DNA of 64,000 nt from Lycorma delicatula (lineage: Eukaryota; Arthropoda; Insecta; Hemiptera; Fulgoridae): assembly GCF_047948215.1 (NCBI RefSeq), contig NC_134457.1, forward strand, positions 16,280,626 to 16,344,625. The letters run 5' to 3'. Positions 37,452 through 49,966 of the stretch are shown piece after piece. A model generated the notes under the pieces. The model had not been told where the DNA came from. It saw only the letters and a program-made list of their open reading frames with translations, and did not search any database. How positions within the stretch are numbered: the stretch's first letter is position 1; each line of letters begins with the position of its first letter. Both the position numbers and the translations under genes were made by a program.

Positions 37452-38385
37452 TTTGCACATTTTTTTGTGTACACAACCTTTTACTCAACTTGTTATCTAT
37501 ATTGATTTGGCCACCAAAAATGATGAGAATCTTATGAAATAATTTTTAATTTGGTTGTTGTGACTATTGGTTTTAATACTTGGAAGTGTATTTATAATTA
37601 ATAGTTTCATATATTGGGTTATTCATAAGTTAATGATAAATTTCAAATAGTGACCATTTAGAAATTATTTACTCATTTATTCACTCAAAACACATATGGA
37701 CAATAATAAATAATTTTTTTATAATGATGAGGAAAAGAAAGCTATAACCTTGCTAAGGATTGAACCAAGGAAAAACTGAATAAGAAGGCAGAATTTTACC
37801 GTTATGCCAACTAACTAGCTTACCTGTAATATGAGAAAATGTTAAACCTTGTATTAAAATGAAATCAAACATTTAAAATTACTGTTGGGAAACAGCACAT
37901 ACGTAGTTGCCATGGTATCTCTGCTAAATGGTAATAGTTATAAAGATGACATTGACACACAACCCACACATTCAACAATTTGTAATATGCAGAGTACCCC
38001 AAAATATGTAGATAAACTTAGGGAGTAAATTGCTCATGTCAAAATAATAAAGAAAGTTCCAGTAACCATCTTCAGGTGATGATCAGTTTTCCAACTGGTA
38101 GTCATTTTGTTTTTGCAATAAAAAATTTATATCTCAAGAACAGATTGAAATAGTTTGATAAAATTTGGTATGAATAAGTGTTGAAATCACCATTTTCAGC
38201 AAAAAGACTCAAAATTTTGAGACAAGACAAATTTCAAAATGGCATCTATTAATTTTTAAAACAATAATACCTCTTTATTTTTAATTTTATTTTATTAGAA
38301 ACATCTTAGGTGTATCATTATGGACAAAGTGATAGCTAATTTGTTTAAATGTGTAAAAACAACAATGGTGGTAATAATATTAATT
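37452..38385. other. Intron with a decayed transposon end
   Basis: Around 37985-38240 the sequence resembles untranslated ends of insect DNA transposons (AAAAAATTTATATCTCAAGA) and has a diverged relative near 43225. No coding sequence. Confidence 0.4.
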
Positions 38386-38389
38386 ATTC

Positions 38390-39825
38390 TGTATTCCAGG
38401 ATAGTGAATACAATTCCTGTAACTCGAAATTTATTCTAATTCCCGGCCGTATTGTATTACGTTATGTGGAAACGTAATTCCTTTAATTCGAACAAAAATC
38501 CTGTAAGTCGAAGAAAAAAATTTGATTAGTTTATTACAAAAAAATAAAATAAAAAACCCAGTTCAACATTGAACCTGCAATACCGATATTATTTTCAGTT
38601 CACAAACATGAAATGTGATTTATTTCCTGAAGAATGAATCAACATAAGTAAAGAAGGAAGCGAAATCTTACACATCACGCGTCAGTATTCACCGGAACTC
38701 ATTTGTCGTAAGAAGACTTGGTCAATGTGTCTTTTTAACCATCTCAGCTCGAACGCAAAACCCATCGGGTTCGTCTAGTGGTGAACGCGTCTTCCCAAAT
38801 CAGCTGATTTGGAAGTCGAGAGTTGCAGCATTCAAGTCTTAGTAAAGCCAGTTATTTTTACACAGATTTGAATGTTAGATCGTGGATACCGGTGTTCTTT
38901 GGTGGTTGGGTTTCAATTAACCATACATCTCAGGAATGGTCAAACTGAGAATGTACAAGACTACACTTCATTTACACTCATACATATTATCCTCATTCAT
39001 CTTCTGAAGTATTATCTGAACGATAGTTACCGGAGGCTAAACAAAAAAAAAGCTTGTATGCAAGTTTTCGTACGTCTGTCTTGGTTTGTGTAGTACTGTA
39101 AACAAGAGTGTTCATATTCTTTCCTTACAACCGATTTTTACGGGTTTAGTTTGAATTTAGTTTGGATAGTTGTTTTTACACTCTTTTTGTTCTTTTTTAA
39201 AATGTCATAAAGAAATTAGAAACATAATCATTAGATTATTAAAAAACGGCTCATAATGGAAGTAGATGAGGGAAAAAAAAAGAAAAACGTGATCGCAATG
39301 AAATTCGCAATATCACCCAACACGCTTTCAACGATAAACAAAATTTTTGAAAGATCGTATCTGTAACTCGGGCGTTATCAAAAGAGTAAAGTCAGTCAGT
39401 ATCCCGATGTTGACAAAAGCGTTTTAGAGTGGTTTAAAAACAGTCACGGTAAGTGGACCAATTTTACTTGAAAAAGCTGAGTACTTTGAAGACAATTGTA
39501 CGAATTTCAAAGCTAATGTGGGTTGGCCTAATAAGTTTAGAGATAGGCATGGAATAATCTTTAAAGATGTTTGTGGTGAAAGTGCTAGTAAATGAAGTTT
39601 GTAATACGTGGGTAAACAGTGAACATTTTTAACGTTGACGAAACTGGGCAGTTTTAACTTTTCAAGGTGATAAAGATCGTGTCACAGTTATTTTAGGTGC
39701 GAACATGTCGGGGACAGAAAAGTTGAAACCTCTCTTAACTGGTAAATCGAAAAAACCACATTGTTTCGCTAACGTTAAATCTTGGCCTATTCAGTACGAA
39801 GTCAATGGAAAAGCGTTGGTTACTA
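38390..39825 (+). mobile_element. Tigger/pogo-type transposon (CENP-B-like transposase), interrupted by a SINE
   Basis: The left end carries repeated CCTGTAACTCGAA / CCTGTAAGTCGAAG motifs as in pogo/Tigger termini. The plus strand encodes, in pieces, an HTH domain (KNVIAMKFAISPNTLSTI), DVDKSVLEWFKNS, SGPILLEKAEYFEDN, FRDRHGIIFKDVCGESAS and FNVDETG (first catalytic Asp), then GANMSGTEKLKPLLTGK-like segments in shifted frames. The remaining DDE domain is missing. The SINE at 38759-39051 sits between the left end and the transposase. Confidence 0.8.
38759..39051 (+). mobile_element. tRNA-derived SINE, copy 2
   Basis: Begins AACCCATCGGGTTCGTCTAG (A-box-like TCTAGTGGTGAACG), then CAAATCAGCTGATTTGG and TTCAAGTCTTAG (B-box-like). 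It ends CCGGAGGCTAAACAAAAAAAAA. About 290 bp. No convincing target-site duplication seen. Confidence 0.78.
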
Positions 39826-40001
39826 GTGAAATTAAGAGTTGCAGTATCTGCAAATATAATCTGCAATAAGATATATCTGCAGGTATAACAGATATTGCAG
39901 TTATTTGCAGTAGCAGTCAATAGCATTAATAACTTTGAATGAGTAAATAGTAAACAAATTTATTCACTAAGCAAAACATATATATTTAGATAACACCTTA
40001 C

Positions 40002-40216
40002 ATTCCAACTTCACTGAACGCCATAGCTCGACAGTGCAATGTGATATATTCTCCATTCTTAGATCTCCAGCTGATTTTACCATTCCAGTCTGCACCTTTT
40101 TCAAGCTGACTAATGACTTGGTCCATATTACCTAATTGATGAAATAATGGGAGATTCCGATTCAGCATTTCTTCTTGTTTATAACCAAGCAATTGACATA
40201 ATGCTTTATTGACAAA
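40002..40216 (-). CDS. Pde8: PDE8 PAS-domain exon
   Basis: 71 codons plus two bases, entering in phase 0. The peptide starts FVNKALCQLLGYKQEEML, with GADWNGKISWRSKNG and RAMAFSEVG further on. This is the second half of a PAS fold: FVN.A...LLGY..EE is the helix region, W.G...WR.K.G the central strands. It corresponds to YVNPAFERMMGY and KKGKEWQGVYYARRKSG in human PDE8. PAS domains in PDE8 are regulatory. Acceptor TTACAG/TTT and donor GAAT/GTAAGG are present. The first half of the PAS fold and the REC-like N-terminal domain must be encoded at higher coordinates, but no such exon is seen up to 64000. Confidence 0.9.
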
Positions 40217-41986
40217 CTGTAAAAAATTACATTTTTACAATTAGAAAAAGACTACTTACAATATATAAAAATCTAGTTTCTTTATATTAAAAAAAAAACC
40301 TTTTCTTAAAGAATTTTTTTTCTTCTCTTTTTTCCTTCCGATTATTCTCTTTAATTTATTATACTCTTCATTGTTTTTTAAACTTTCTAGCTGATTACTA
40401 TCCTTACTTTGTAAGTATGTTGTATGTTTAAAGAGTGAAGGAGAATAACTTTTTTAAAGAGAATAAAGTACTCTATGGTCTATGCCACAAGGACTAGTCC
40501 TTACATTAAAATAAAGGAAATGTTAGTATTTTATACAATAGATATGTCATTACATGAATGACAACTTCCTCCTAATAGCTGAATTAAAGATAATACACTA
40601 ATATAATTTTATTACTGTGTTATTTTTAAATATGTTATTAAATTTTATTTAATCAATATTTATTCCAATAACTAAGTTTTTAAGAATGATCTTTTACAAG
40701 TTCATATAAAAATTTTTATAAAAAGGCCTAAAATTTTAATTAAAAAAATGAGAAGAATGAAAATAAAGAAGTTAGTTTCTATTCTTTCTCTGCACCTAAT
40801 TTTACTGGTGGTCCATGGCAATGATGCCAATTTATTTTATCACATTATTTATTTATTTTTATCTTTTCACTACTAAATTTAATTTTGATTTTGTTTAATT
40901 TAATGTCTCAAAACTTACAAAAAAAAAAAAACTTTATGAGGATCATTTTAATACTTTAATGTATTTTAATTAAGATAATTTAAAATGCACGCACACTTTT
41001 TAACTACAGGAATAATATGAACACTTCTCCAAACAGAAATTTTATAAAACAAACAAATCTGTCATTACTCATTTCAAGAATTTAATTTCTCATTACATTA
41101 TTCATAATAACAAAGAATGTTCTTTATCCATAACTCCTCCAAACAAGGAAAAGCAAACACAATGTTGTTAGTGCCTCCAAAAGTATATTAAAGATAGTAT
41201 GAAATGTTTTCAATATGGTGACTAACAAAGAGATAAATACCTCCCAAACTTAAATAGATATTACACATATTTAAATAAATTTAATTAAAAATATTAAAAT
41301 TATGGAGTTATATATATATATATACCATCTCTCTCACACAGAAATATAATCTCTGTGGCTGCCAGCATGCAATTAGTTAAACTGTTTATTTTTTTAAATT
41401 GGCAATATTTTTCTAAAATTTACAATCTATACTTTCACATATATATTTTTACATTACAATCTATAAAAGTTACTTTAACAATTTTACAGATATATTTGCA
41501 AATTCTAGATAATTTGTTATGCAAGGCTCAATGACTTCACTGTACCCTGACTTTGATCAGAAATAAGCCTCAAGATAACCTATAAAAGTTTTTATAATCT
41601 TGTTTGCCTGAAGTATTAACATCTTACACAACTACATGGATGGCAGCCTCTCAGATTAAAGATCTAATTTACAAAACTTCTCAATTTCTTAAGTCACAGA
41701 TAAATGAGTAATACAGAATCTATTATTGGAAGGCATAGGTTCATTGCAGCATGATGTCAAGACTATACCAGACATGGTTGTTAAACGTTTTGATCCCTAA
41801 CCCTTTTGTGTAACCTTTAATGTTATAACATAAAATAAAATGAGTAAAATATTAAGAACTTAAAATAAATAAGAAATTTTAATACAATTACCCAGTAATA
41901 ACAATTAACGCAATCAGAATTAATTTTCATTAGTCCAACTACGTCTACTATTAAAATATTTATAAATAAAAATAAATATGAATTAC
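40217..41986. other. Stretch between the PDE8 PAS exon and the last visible NOL8 exon
   Basis: About 1.8 kb, AT-rich. I looked for a PAS N-terminal exon, a NOL8 terminal exon and a promoter-like island, and found none. A (TA)n run lies at 41311-41323. Confidence 0.55.
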
Positions 41987-42210
41987 CTTTGAATCTAGGA
42001 TCACTAATTTTATAGAAGAAATTTTCATGCCATAACTGCCTGTTTTGATCACCTCTTTATGTTCATCTAATTTTGGCGTGTCTTGTTCAGCACTAAAATC
42101 ACCTCCAAATCTATCATCAATGAAATTATTGTAAGGTGCATTCTTTTTCTTTGAATTAAGATTTGCATTTTTAAAACCATCTTTTTCTTCTTTTTTCTGT
42201 AAAGTCTGCT
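41987..42210 (-). CDS. NOL8: Nucleolar protein 8 (NOL8), C-terminal exon
   Basis: Two bases plus 74 codons, ending in phase 0. It starts (E)QTLQKKEEKDGFK, continues NNFIDDRFGGDFSAEQD and LDEHKEVIKTGSYG, and ends VILDSK. Assignment rests mainly on in-frame phase-1 joining to the exon at 46341-46632 and on its position; the sequence itself is weakly conserved. Acceptor TTTTAG/AGC and donor AAG/GTAATT are present. If the donor is not used, the frame runs eight more codons to a stop ending at 41960, so it could instead be the terminal exon. Confidence 0.65.
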
Positions 42211-45200
42211 CTAAAATATAAGATACACTCAATTTATTAAGAGCATCAAAGGAAAAAAATTTAATAAACATCATCTTTCAACAGACGGCATGATTTATTA
42301 TTACTCAATATCTATTAAACAATCAAAGCATGACCATACTTGATTTTCACCAAAGAATTAAAGAATTCAAATTATAAAAATAATATATGTACCGATCACT
42401 TTCATACTAGTATTTCTATATATATTTAGTAAGTACATTTTTACTTTCCTGGATCTAGCTTCATTGTTGCTATAAAGGGATAGTAACCAGTAGAAGGAAT
42501 ATTCCAGTACAATGGAATGATAAAAAATTTTGAATTTGGTTTTTTTGCAAACGTCACTGTTTCATGACTCCCTGAGTTCAAAAAAACAAAATAAAACTAT
42601 AGAAATTTCCAGAAGAAATATATATGAATGTGTATTAATTTGTATTTTGAACTTCTCTGAACAAATATTATTTGAGAATGGCTTTTATGTAATTTCTGCC
42701 ATTTTGAATTTGTGACTTTTTTTATAGTAGTCTTAGAAAACTAAGCTTTAGTACAATGAAAGTACTTTTTAATTTATTTAAAGTTTTAGTTTTTAAGTAA
42801 ACTGGAATTACATATGGGAGGATATTCAACATTATTTCTAAACAATTTTCACCTCGTATTTCAGAAACCTATTAACTAAAATAGTTGAAATTTGGTACAA
42901 ATATTGCAGTATACATAAAACCCACTTTTAGCCTGATTTTCGACCACATGGGGCCAAGAGGCATCACATAACTATATATATATTTTTTTGTTTTATTTTC
43001 CCTACAAGATCAGGACATCAAAATAAACAAAAACGTTTATATGGACAAATCCTCTGTTTTGCTTCATTCTCCATACCTGCCATTTAAAAAGATTTTTCCC
43101 CTTGGTAGCAGCTATATGGAGTGTTCTGGAAAGGTGTCAGCCAAATTTAGGGTACTGATTCAGGGCATCAAAAATGCTCTTACTTGCTTCTTTTTCAATC
43201 TGTCCACCATTTAGTGTTTTTTTCAAAAAAATTTATATCTAAAAACAGACTGAGATATAAACAAGTATCAAAAGAGCTGATTCAGCTGTCTGTCTTGGTT
43301 CCATCTGGGGCATCTTGTGGTAGGTAACAGGGTAACCACTTCTCTATTGGAACTTAATGGGTTAGTGACTAGAAAATGTACCTGTAAAATTATTGGAATC
43401 AAATCAGCTAAACGTTTTCCAATTGGGTTGCAAAAAATTATAAACTAGTGGCTGCTGGATAATGTCAGTCAGGCCTCTATTCCTAATCAAACCATTAAGG
43501 GCAACTGGGATGTATTTAATTTCAAAATGCATTTGATTTAAAGTGATTGATATTACAATCTAATAGGTAAAATTGTAGAATTAAAACCACCTCTTTAACC
43601 TCACAATGCTGTTCCAATCCAGTATGGATGTATTATTTTTCACAATCATCATGGTAATGCTGGCACTGTGGAAAAATCGGGAAGCAACAAACCTTCCTGT
43701 ATCTTGAAACCTTATTAATAATTGCATTTGATTTAGCTTGGGCTGCTAAATATCCAGACTATGGAGTACAATGACTATCCTTATTATTAATAAATTTCTC
43801 TCTTATTAATGATTTAAAATTATCTTATGGCTATGTGCAACCAATAAGAGTAGTCTGCTTACTAAATAAAAATATAAATATAAAAAAAATTAAAAAATGT
43901 TTAAAAGTAATCTGATATATTAAAACAAAGAACTATAAAAATAATGTACTCACACATATACATATATATATTTTTTTTTTTCTAAAATTGATCCTTTCAG
44001 GAATCATATTCCTCTGCACTATACAAATTATAGTAATCCGATCAATACAAGTACAGAATTAATAAAATAAAATAGGATGACACCTACCTTATTCCATAAT
44101 CCAAGCAAGAGCGCTTTCGCGAGTACCTCACAAAATATATAGAGCTACTATGAAATATATATAAATCAACAAAACAAAAAATATATAAGACAGCAACTAC
44201 GAAATATATACAGAGCAACTGGTGATGCGAGATACTCACGTAATATATATATATATATTATAATGCAGTACTGTCTTTGTATTGTAGTCTGATAGTCGTT
44301 TCTTGGTATGCAATAACATTTTTATAATGGCTTTTGGTAGGTTTAAATACACACACAGAATAATGAAGAAAGGATATCTGCCACAACAAATAAAACCTTT
44401 TAGTGAATGGATTGCAATGAAAATCTCAGTGTCAGTAAACAGCATTTCCACGAGTTTTAGCTTGTTACTTGAAAAAGTAAGATTTTTAAAGCTTGAAATA
44501 CTTAAGCTGCTTTAATGGTGTCACCATAATTTTATTTGTGAAATGAAGAAATACAAAATGAATGATGCTTCAACATGATCCACGACATCCGTAACAATTA
44601 GATGATTGTCAACCAGATGTAAAAGTTGTCTATTTGCCTCCTAAAATAATTTCCATGCTATAGTTTATTGTAAAGGTGTGGTAATGTCATTAAAAAAGCA
44701 TTACCTGGACTGCTCATTCAAGAAAGCAATCAAACAAGAAATGAAAAAAACTTTATCAACATTTAAAGAATTCGGAAACAACATTTATGATATCACAGAA
44801 AAAAAACCTGCTGCTGTGTCTAAAATAAAATTATTGAATGTGAACAACAATGTGTACCTATATTTTACTGTGAAATATCCTTATATTTTTTCAAAAATGA
44901 AATTGCAAAAGCCATTGTTGAGGACAATGAAGTAGTAATAAACTACATTTTAGATCCAGAAAGCCAAATAAATCTATAACTGGATACTAAATAACCATAA
45001 GCTATTTGAATCATTCACAATAACTAAGAAATTAGTAGTTAAAAGAATAAGGCTCAAGAAGAAGGACCACATAATGATGAAAATGTGGAACGAGAATCAG
45101 TTTTATGGAAAAGTCAATAGCTTGTTTCTAAACTCCAGACAAATTTAAATAACAGATTTGCTAGAGTTACACTAGTCATTTATTATGCCCTTATATGATG

Positions 45201-46340
45201 CAAAATATAAGAATGACTTATTAAAAGTTATAAAACAATAAAAAATAACCCACAAAACTTTGATTAAACAGTTTATTGTCTGGTAGAATATCAAAGAAAC
45301 AAATAAATCATGGAGGAGCTCTAGTGCCAACAACATCCAAGAAATGAGCTGAGTAAACATAAAATATGAAAAATCTAAAATAAGACATTTTAAATAAATT
45401 ATATATATTTAAGCCAAAATGTTCAGGATTTTTCTTTTTTTAAAGAATAAATTAAATTTTTAGAATCTAATTGCACTTTAATTTGATGTTTCAAACATTA
45501 CCAGTCCTCTATAAATTTTTTATTTAGAACCTTTTGACATACAAAAGCAATAAGCTGGTAATTCATTTTTTCAATCCACAGTTACATGGAGGTGATCAGG
45601 AAGCAGGTTATCACTTTTTTACAATTTTGCACCAGTACACTATCACACAAAGTCCAAAATTTCTTTGATAACTAATTCCAGATTGAAAGATTAAATCTTT
45701 ATTTTTACATTACTTTCTAATTTCATTAAGCTAAACAACTGAATTACTTGCACAGCTGAAGATGTGATACTAAACACATTAAACTAAGTTTGGAAAGAAA
45801 TATATTGCAGGTGGAATAACATTTAAATTAACATTCTAATTTAACAGTTACGATGATCATATTTAACCAAAATGACATCATAACTGATACTCTAATTATT
45901 TTGAAAATAAAAATCTATATGTTTTCAAACTTTACTTTTTGTAAATTATTTCATTTATGATTGTACAGATTGCAAACAATTTAAATAATAATATAAATTT
46001 CAAAATTAAATTAATAAATAAGAGCAAGGTTAACTTTATTACTCAGTCTACTTGCCTGTTTTTCCTGTGTTCTTAATGGAGTCTAATATTTTCTTTTACA
46101 CTAATATCTATGTGGTTTTTGTTGAACATACATATTTAAATGTGTACAAGCCAAATCAAGGCTAATCCGTTAAAAACAGAACTATTTCTGTTTATCTGAA
46201 TTTGTTTATTAAACAAAGGGAAGTTAAAAGATAGATGACAACCTACCAGATAGGAAGGGGTTATGAAAAAACAAAAAATAATTTTAAAATCACTTAGGAA
46301 ATTTATAATCAGTAATGAACTATTATTAATTAATATTTAC
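42211..46340. other. NOL8 intron with transposon relics
   Basis: 42820-43700 contains decayed DNA-transposon non-coding sequence (e.g. TTTATATCTAAAAACAGACT, related to 38125). TA-rich runs lie near 43962-43980 and 44243-44259. No host exon recognised. Confidence 0.45.
44500..44940 (+). mobile_element. Tigger-like transposase C-terminal relic
   Basis: Plus-strand pieces read MLQHDPRHP (in place of the usual LDNAPGHP), DVKVVYLPPK and, in the open frame 44678-44935, SLKKHYLDCSFKKAIKQEM. These are the DNAPxHP, VxxLPPNTT and FKxxYLRRxF landmarks of CENP-B/Tigger DDE domains. The catalytic Asp position is altered and frames are broken. Confidence 0.65.
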
Positions 46341-46632
46341 CTGCAGATGAATTGAATAATTCTGTAAAACTGAATGTGGTCTTTTCAGCTGATTTAAATG
46401 TTTTTTTTAATTCATCAGCAACTTCATAATATGTTTCATTTGAAACACTTGGTTTGTTCACACATTCTTGTTTCTTTACCTCTTCTTTCTGCTTGTTTTT
46501 TGATTTTTTACTTTTTTTTGCTTCACATCTTCTTCATTTTCATCAATTGATGAAGGTTTAACAATAAATTTCTCATGTTCAGGAACTGAGGGATCATAAC
46601 GAACGCCTGTTGCTGAAGTAACATGTTTACTG
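46341..46632 (-). CDS. NOL8: NOL8 exon with lysine-rich segment, one base short
   Basis: Nucleolar protein 8 acts in ribosome biogenesis in the nucleolus. The first frame reads SKHVTSATGVRYDPSVPEHE, then KPSSIDENEEDVK; the second reads KSKKSKNKQKEEVKKQE, then VSNETYYEVADELKKTF and TTFSFTELFNSSA. YDP...H..F and the ...YY..A..LK..F....FSF block match human NOL8 (HYDPTKQDHAVYE, EMYYNIAMDLKEIF, GFTFSFF). The exon is 292 nt, one short of fitting both neighbours' phases. A run of eight T (46512-46519, plus strand) lies where the frame changes, and one more base there would restore it. Most likely a homopolymer sequencing error or a real frameshift. Acceptor is TTGTCAGCAG, a NAGNAG; donor GCAG/GTAAAT. 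Confidence 0.85.
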
Positions 46633-47106
46633 CTGACAAAAAAAAATAAATAAATTTTTGATTTATTATTTTAATATTTAGTTTAAAAACTATACCACAA
46701 TCAAAAAAGGATTAACTACTTTATAGTTCAATAAATCCAAAACTACACTTCTGAAAATAAATCTCAACAGATATAAGGATTGATGAAAAAGTCAGCGTAG
46801 ATTACTGAATTGGATTATAACGGAGTAGAAATCGTGGACTGATGTCAGCCACTAGACACTTTGAATGATGGCTACTTAGAAAACAGGTTCCATGGATAAG
46901 CTTACAGGCCAAGTCACCAACTCACACATCCTACTAAGACAGTAGATTTACCGTGCTGTCTATTGACTTCAGAGCCTAGCAAGGTGGCTGACCAAAATAT
47001 ATATATCAACTAATGGAGTAGACCAAGAGGACAATCAAACCACAGAGTTCTACAAGTTCCTTGAGAAATCACAGTAGTCTTGTCTAGGGCTTATCTTTGA
47101 GTCAGA
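46633..47106. other. NOL8 intron
   Basis: No gene seen. 46780-47100 has more balanced composition, possibly an old repeat, not identified. Confidence 0.5.
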
Positions 47107-47585
47107 AATATAATTTACTTACATCAAAAATTAATTTAAACGTCAGGAAAACATTTTTGAAAGTATATGTTTGAAGTGTGGCTTTATATGGAAGTGAAAC
47201 TTGGACAATTTGAGTACCTGAGAAGAAAAAATTAGAACTTTTGAAATGTGGTGCTATAGGAGAATGTTAAAAATCAAATGGGTGGATAAGTGAAAAATGA
47301 AGAGATGTTGCAACAAATTGTTGAAGACAGAAGCATTTGGAAAAATATAGTTAAAAAAAGAGACAGACTTATATGCTGCATATTAAGACATCCTGGAATA
47401 GTCACTTTGATGTTAGAGGACAGTTAGATGGGAAAAATTGTGTAGGCAGGCAATATCTGGAATATGTAAAACAAATTGTTATCGATATAAGATGTAGGGA
47501 ATATACCAGAATGAAACAACTGGCACTAGGTAGGGAATCTTGTGCCAGTATCAAACCAATCAAATGACTGAAGACAAAAAAAAAT
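47107..47585 (+). mobile_element. RTE-like LINE, 3' tail fragment (copy 3)
   Basis: 5'-truncated and diverged copy of the 3' end of the LINE at 5964 and 50216. It keeps GCTTTATATGGAAGTGAAAC, the VGRQYLEYVKQIV region, and ends GACTGAAGACAAAAAAAAAT. Several stops and frameshifts. Confidence 0.85.
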
Positions 47586-48089
47586 GAAAATAAGATTTTA
47601 GGATAACTTACAAAAAAAAACCAGATAAAAGAAAGGTAAAAATAGGAATAATTACAAACAAGGTATGGGTTATTACATGTACTGTGTGCTATTACAAGCA
47701 ACATACCAAGAGGATTTCATTGGTCAGAACACAGGAAGTTGAAGCCAATAAGAATACTGAAGATTTAAAGGCCATTTTCTACATTGAAGATGAAGATAAT
47801 TAAAATGAAGAGTAAAGATGTAGTCTAATACCTAAAATCAATAAAAATGCAATATAAAAAGAGGAGAAGAATACAACATTAAGAGAAATAAGAAAAAGAA
47901 AAGTAGTTGGAAGTAATAAGAGTTAGATAAAAAAAAAAGATAAACCTAAAATGGTTTTTCAAATTTTAATACCAAGTGTAAATGAATAATTGTGAACTCT
48001 CTTTTTAAAAATCATAAATTATACACAAGAATGGGGGCAATACAAAGGAGAAGAAATTGCAGATTTGATAGGCAGAAATACGGTGTACG

Positions 48090-48284
48090 GTGAGACATAC
48101 AGATTTATCAAGCAAACTAAACAAGTTATATTCCACAATTACAAAAATTTTTCTTAGTGGTCTGGAGCAAAAAAGATGAGTGAGATTACATTGAGAGATC
48201 AATTGGTAAGGTTTCTCATTATCATACAAGTACAGATAAATTCTTGAAAGATATCCACACCAGTTAAAGCTGTTGCTGGTAGTT

Positions 48285-48325
<41 letters not shown>

Positions 48326-49966
48326 TATTATTTTTTTATCATACAGTGATGTTTTATATCATTTCAAAGTTCATTTAAAATTTTTTCATATTTCATCAGC
48401 CTAGTTAGTTTTTTTATACCATTTCATATTTCATTCTTACTTTTTTAGTGCATTTTATTTTTGGTATTACTGTTTTATTTTGGTTTGGTTTTTTTTTGCG
48501 TTATTTATTTTATGAGAAATTATAAATTTATCAGTGAAATGACATCAAAAGAATTCAAAATTGGTTTTATAGAAATATACTGGATCATCGATACCTATGG
48601 AGAACCACTAATCCTGATTGTAAAATAGAAATTTAAAAATTAACTCATACAAAGAATTGATTGTAGCAATTGATATTTTCCTGATGCTCAAAAAAGTATT
48701 TTTTTAGTGAAAACTTCAGATTCTGTCTACAACCAATTGAAAGAATTTAAAAAAAAAGAAGATATAAAAAGAAGTGGTTACCTTACATGTATATGTATCT
48801 AAGCTGTGGTACTTCAATATGCTAATGTTTACAACCGAAGGTGCTACATCTTGTCCTAGTCTCGAGACAGAAAAAGGGTACTGTTAAGAAGAAATGTCAT
48901 AGTACCAACTTTTTATTTATAACATTTTTCTTGTTTTAAAGAGAACTTTAATATGATATACCACTCAAAGATGATACTGTTTAAAATATTAGAGTTACAA
49001 CACCTGGGTCACCCAACAAAAAGGGATTGAAATTCTATTTCTTTCAATCCTATTTTTTGCTTGAGAGCACTAACAAAGATTTTTTTAACTGTAGCAGATA
49101 AATTGTTTAGATCGCTTGACAAACTGTTAAGATTTACATGAACCTGGAGTTAATAATGCTGACAATTCAGAAATGTCAGCTGAATTAGATTCAGCCGGTT
49201 TCCCAATTTATTGTCTGTCTGAGCATGTCTTAAATATGTAAAAATAAATTGGCCAGATATACTGCTTATAAAGATTTATCTGGATGATTTATCTTTATCA
49301 ATAAATTGATGCAATTTATTAACATTCTGAATTTATCACGTGTACCTAAAATGAAACTGTGAAAAAACATGAACATAGAAGTAAAAAGTATTTAAAAATG
49401 GAGAGTTAGTTATTTTGAATTTGTAGATTTCAGTTCAACTTTTATTTTGTAGTAAGTTATTAGAAAATGTTAATATATATTCAGTATTGTTGAAAAAGTT
49501 GAAAATTGATGGAAGATCTGTACGACACACGAACAACATGGAAAGCAAACGAAGGACATCATGATGAGAGCCAGTCATCAGCGGAAGGAGAAGAAAAATG
49601 GCAAAGTGTAAGAGATGTTGGAGAGGCCTGATGAATTTCCTGGGCTAGCTGAAGCTACAATGAATTTGTTTTTTTGAAAAAAAAACAGATAAAAATAACA
49701 TACTTACAGTTTTTGTTTTTTCTGTTGACCAGAGAATTCTGTGCCAACAATGGTTTGTAATATTTTTAATTGTTTTTTAACTTCGTCATTTATTGTTTCC
49801 TCTTTCTCATCAAAATCTTCCAACCTCTCAATATCTTGTTTTTCATTATCATTTTTTTCTTCATCACTCTCATAAAATTTTTCATCCGTATAAAACCTTG
49901 AATCATTACCAAATCTAGACTGCAATTAAAAAAGCTAAAAAAAAGAAAATAAAAAAAAAATAAAAA
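48090..49966. repeat. Segmental duplication unit C, copy 1 (contains a NOL8 exon)
   Basis: Matches 53733-55495 over about 1.75-1.85 kb with few differences. This copy has an extra (ATT)n microsatellite (48288-48325). It also contains the relic end of the long-TIR element in inverse orientation (about 48868-49075) and the intact NOL8 exon. Confidence 0.88.
49708..49919 (-). CDS. NOL8: NOL8 exon (SRFGNDSRF), intact copy
   Basis: 70 codons plus two bases. It starts SRFGNDSRFYTDEKFYESDE and ends VGTEFSGQQKKQK. The S.FG.D.RF..D..F.E.D.EE block is the best-conserved signature of NOL8 (human SHFGTDDRFRMDSRFLETDSEE), followed by an acidic, coiled-coil-like region. Acceptor TTGCAG/TCT (phase 0) and donor AAACT/GTAAGT (phase 2) are present. 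It joins the 46632 exon in frame as KKQKLSKHV. The upstream exon (59924) leaves in phase 2, so a small exon is probably missing; human NOL8 has KLMDLQ just before SHFG. A second, broken copy lies at 55304-55495. Confidence 0.92.

Noticed and set aside
44303..44515. 70-codon plus-strand ORF just left of the Tigger relic
   Set aside because: Could be part of the same element but does not align convincingly with any transposase segment.
48288..48325. (ATT)n array considered as a CRISPR-like or regulatory repeat
   Set aside because: A simple microsatellite, absent from the duplicate copy; no spacers.
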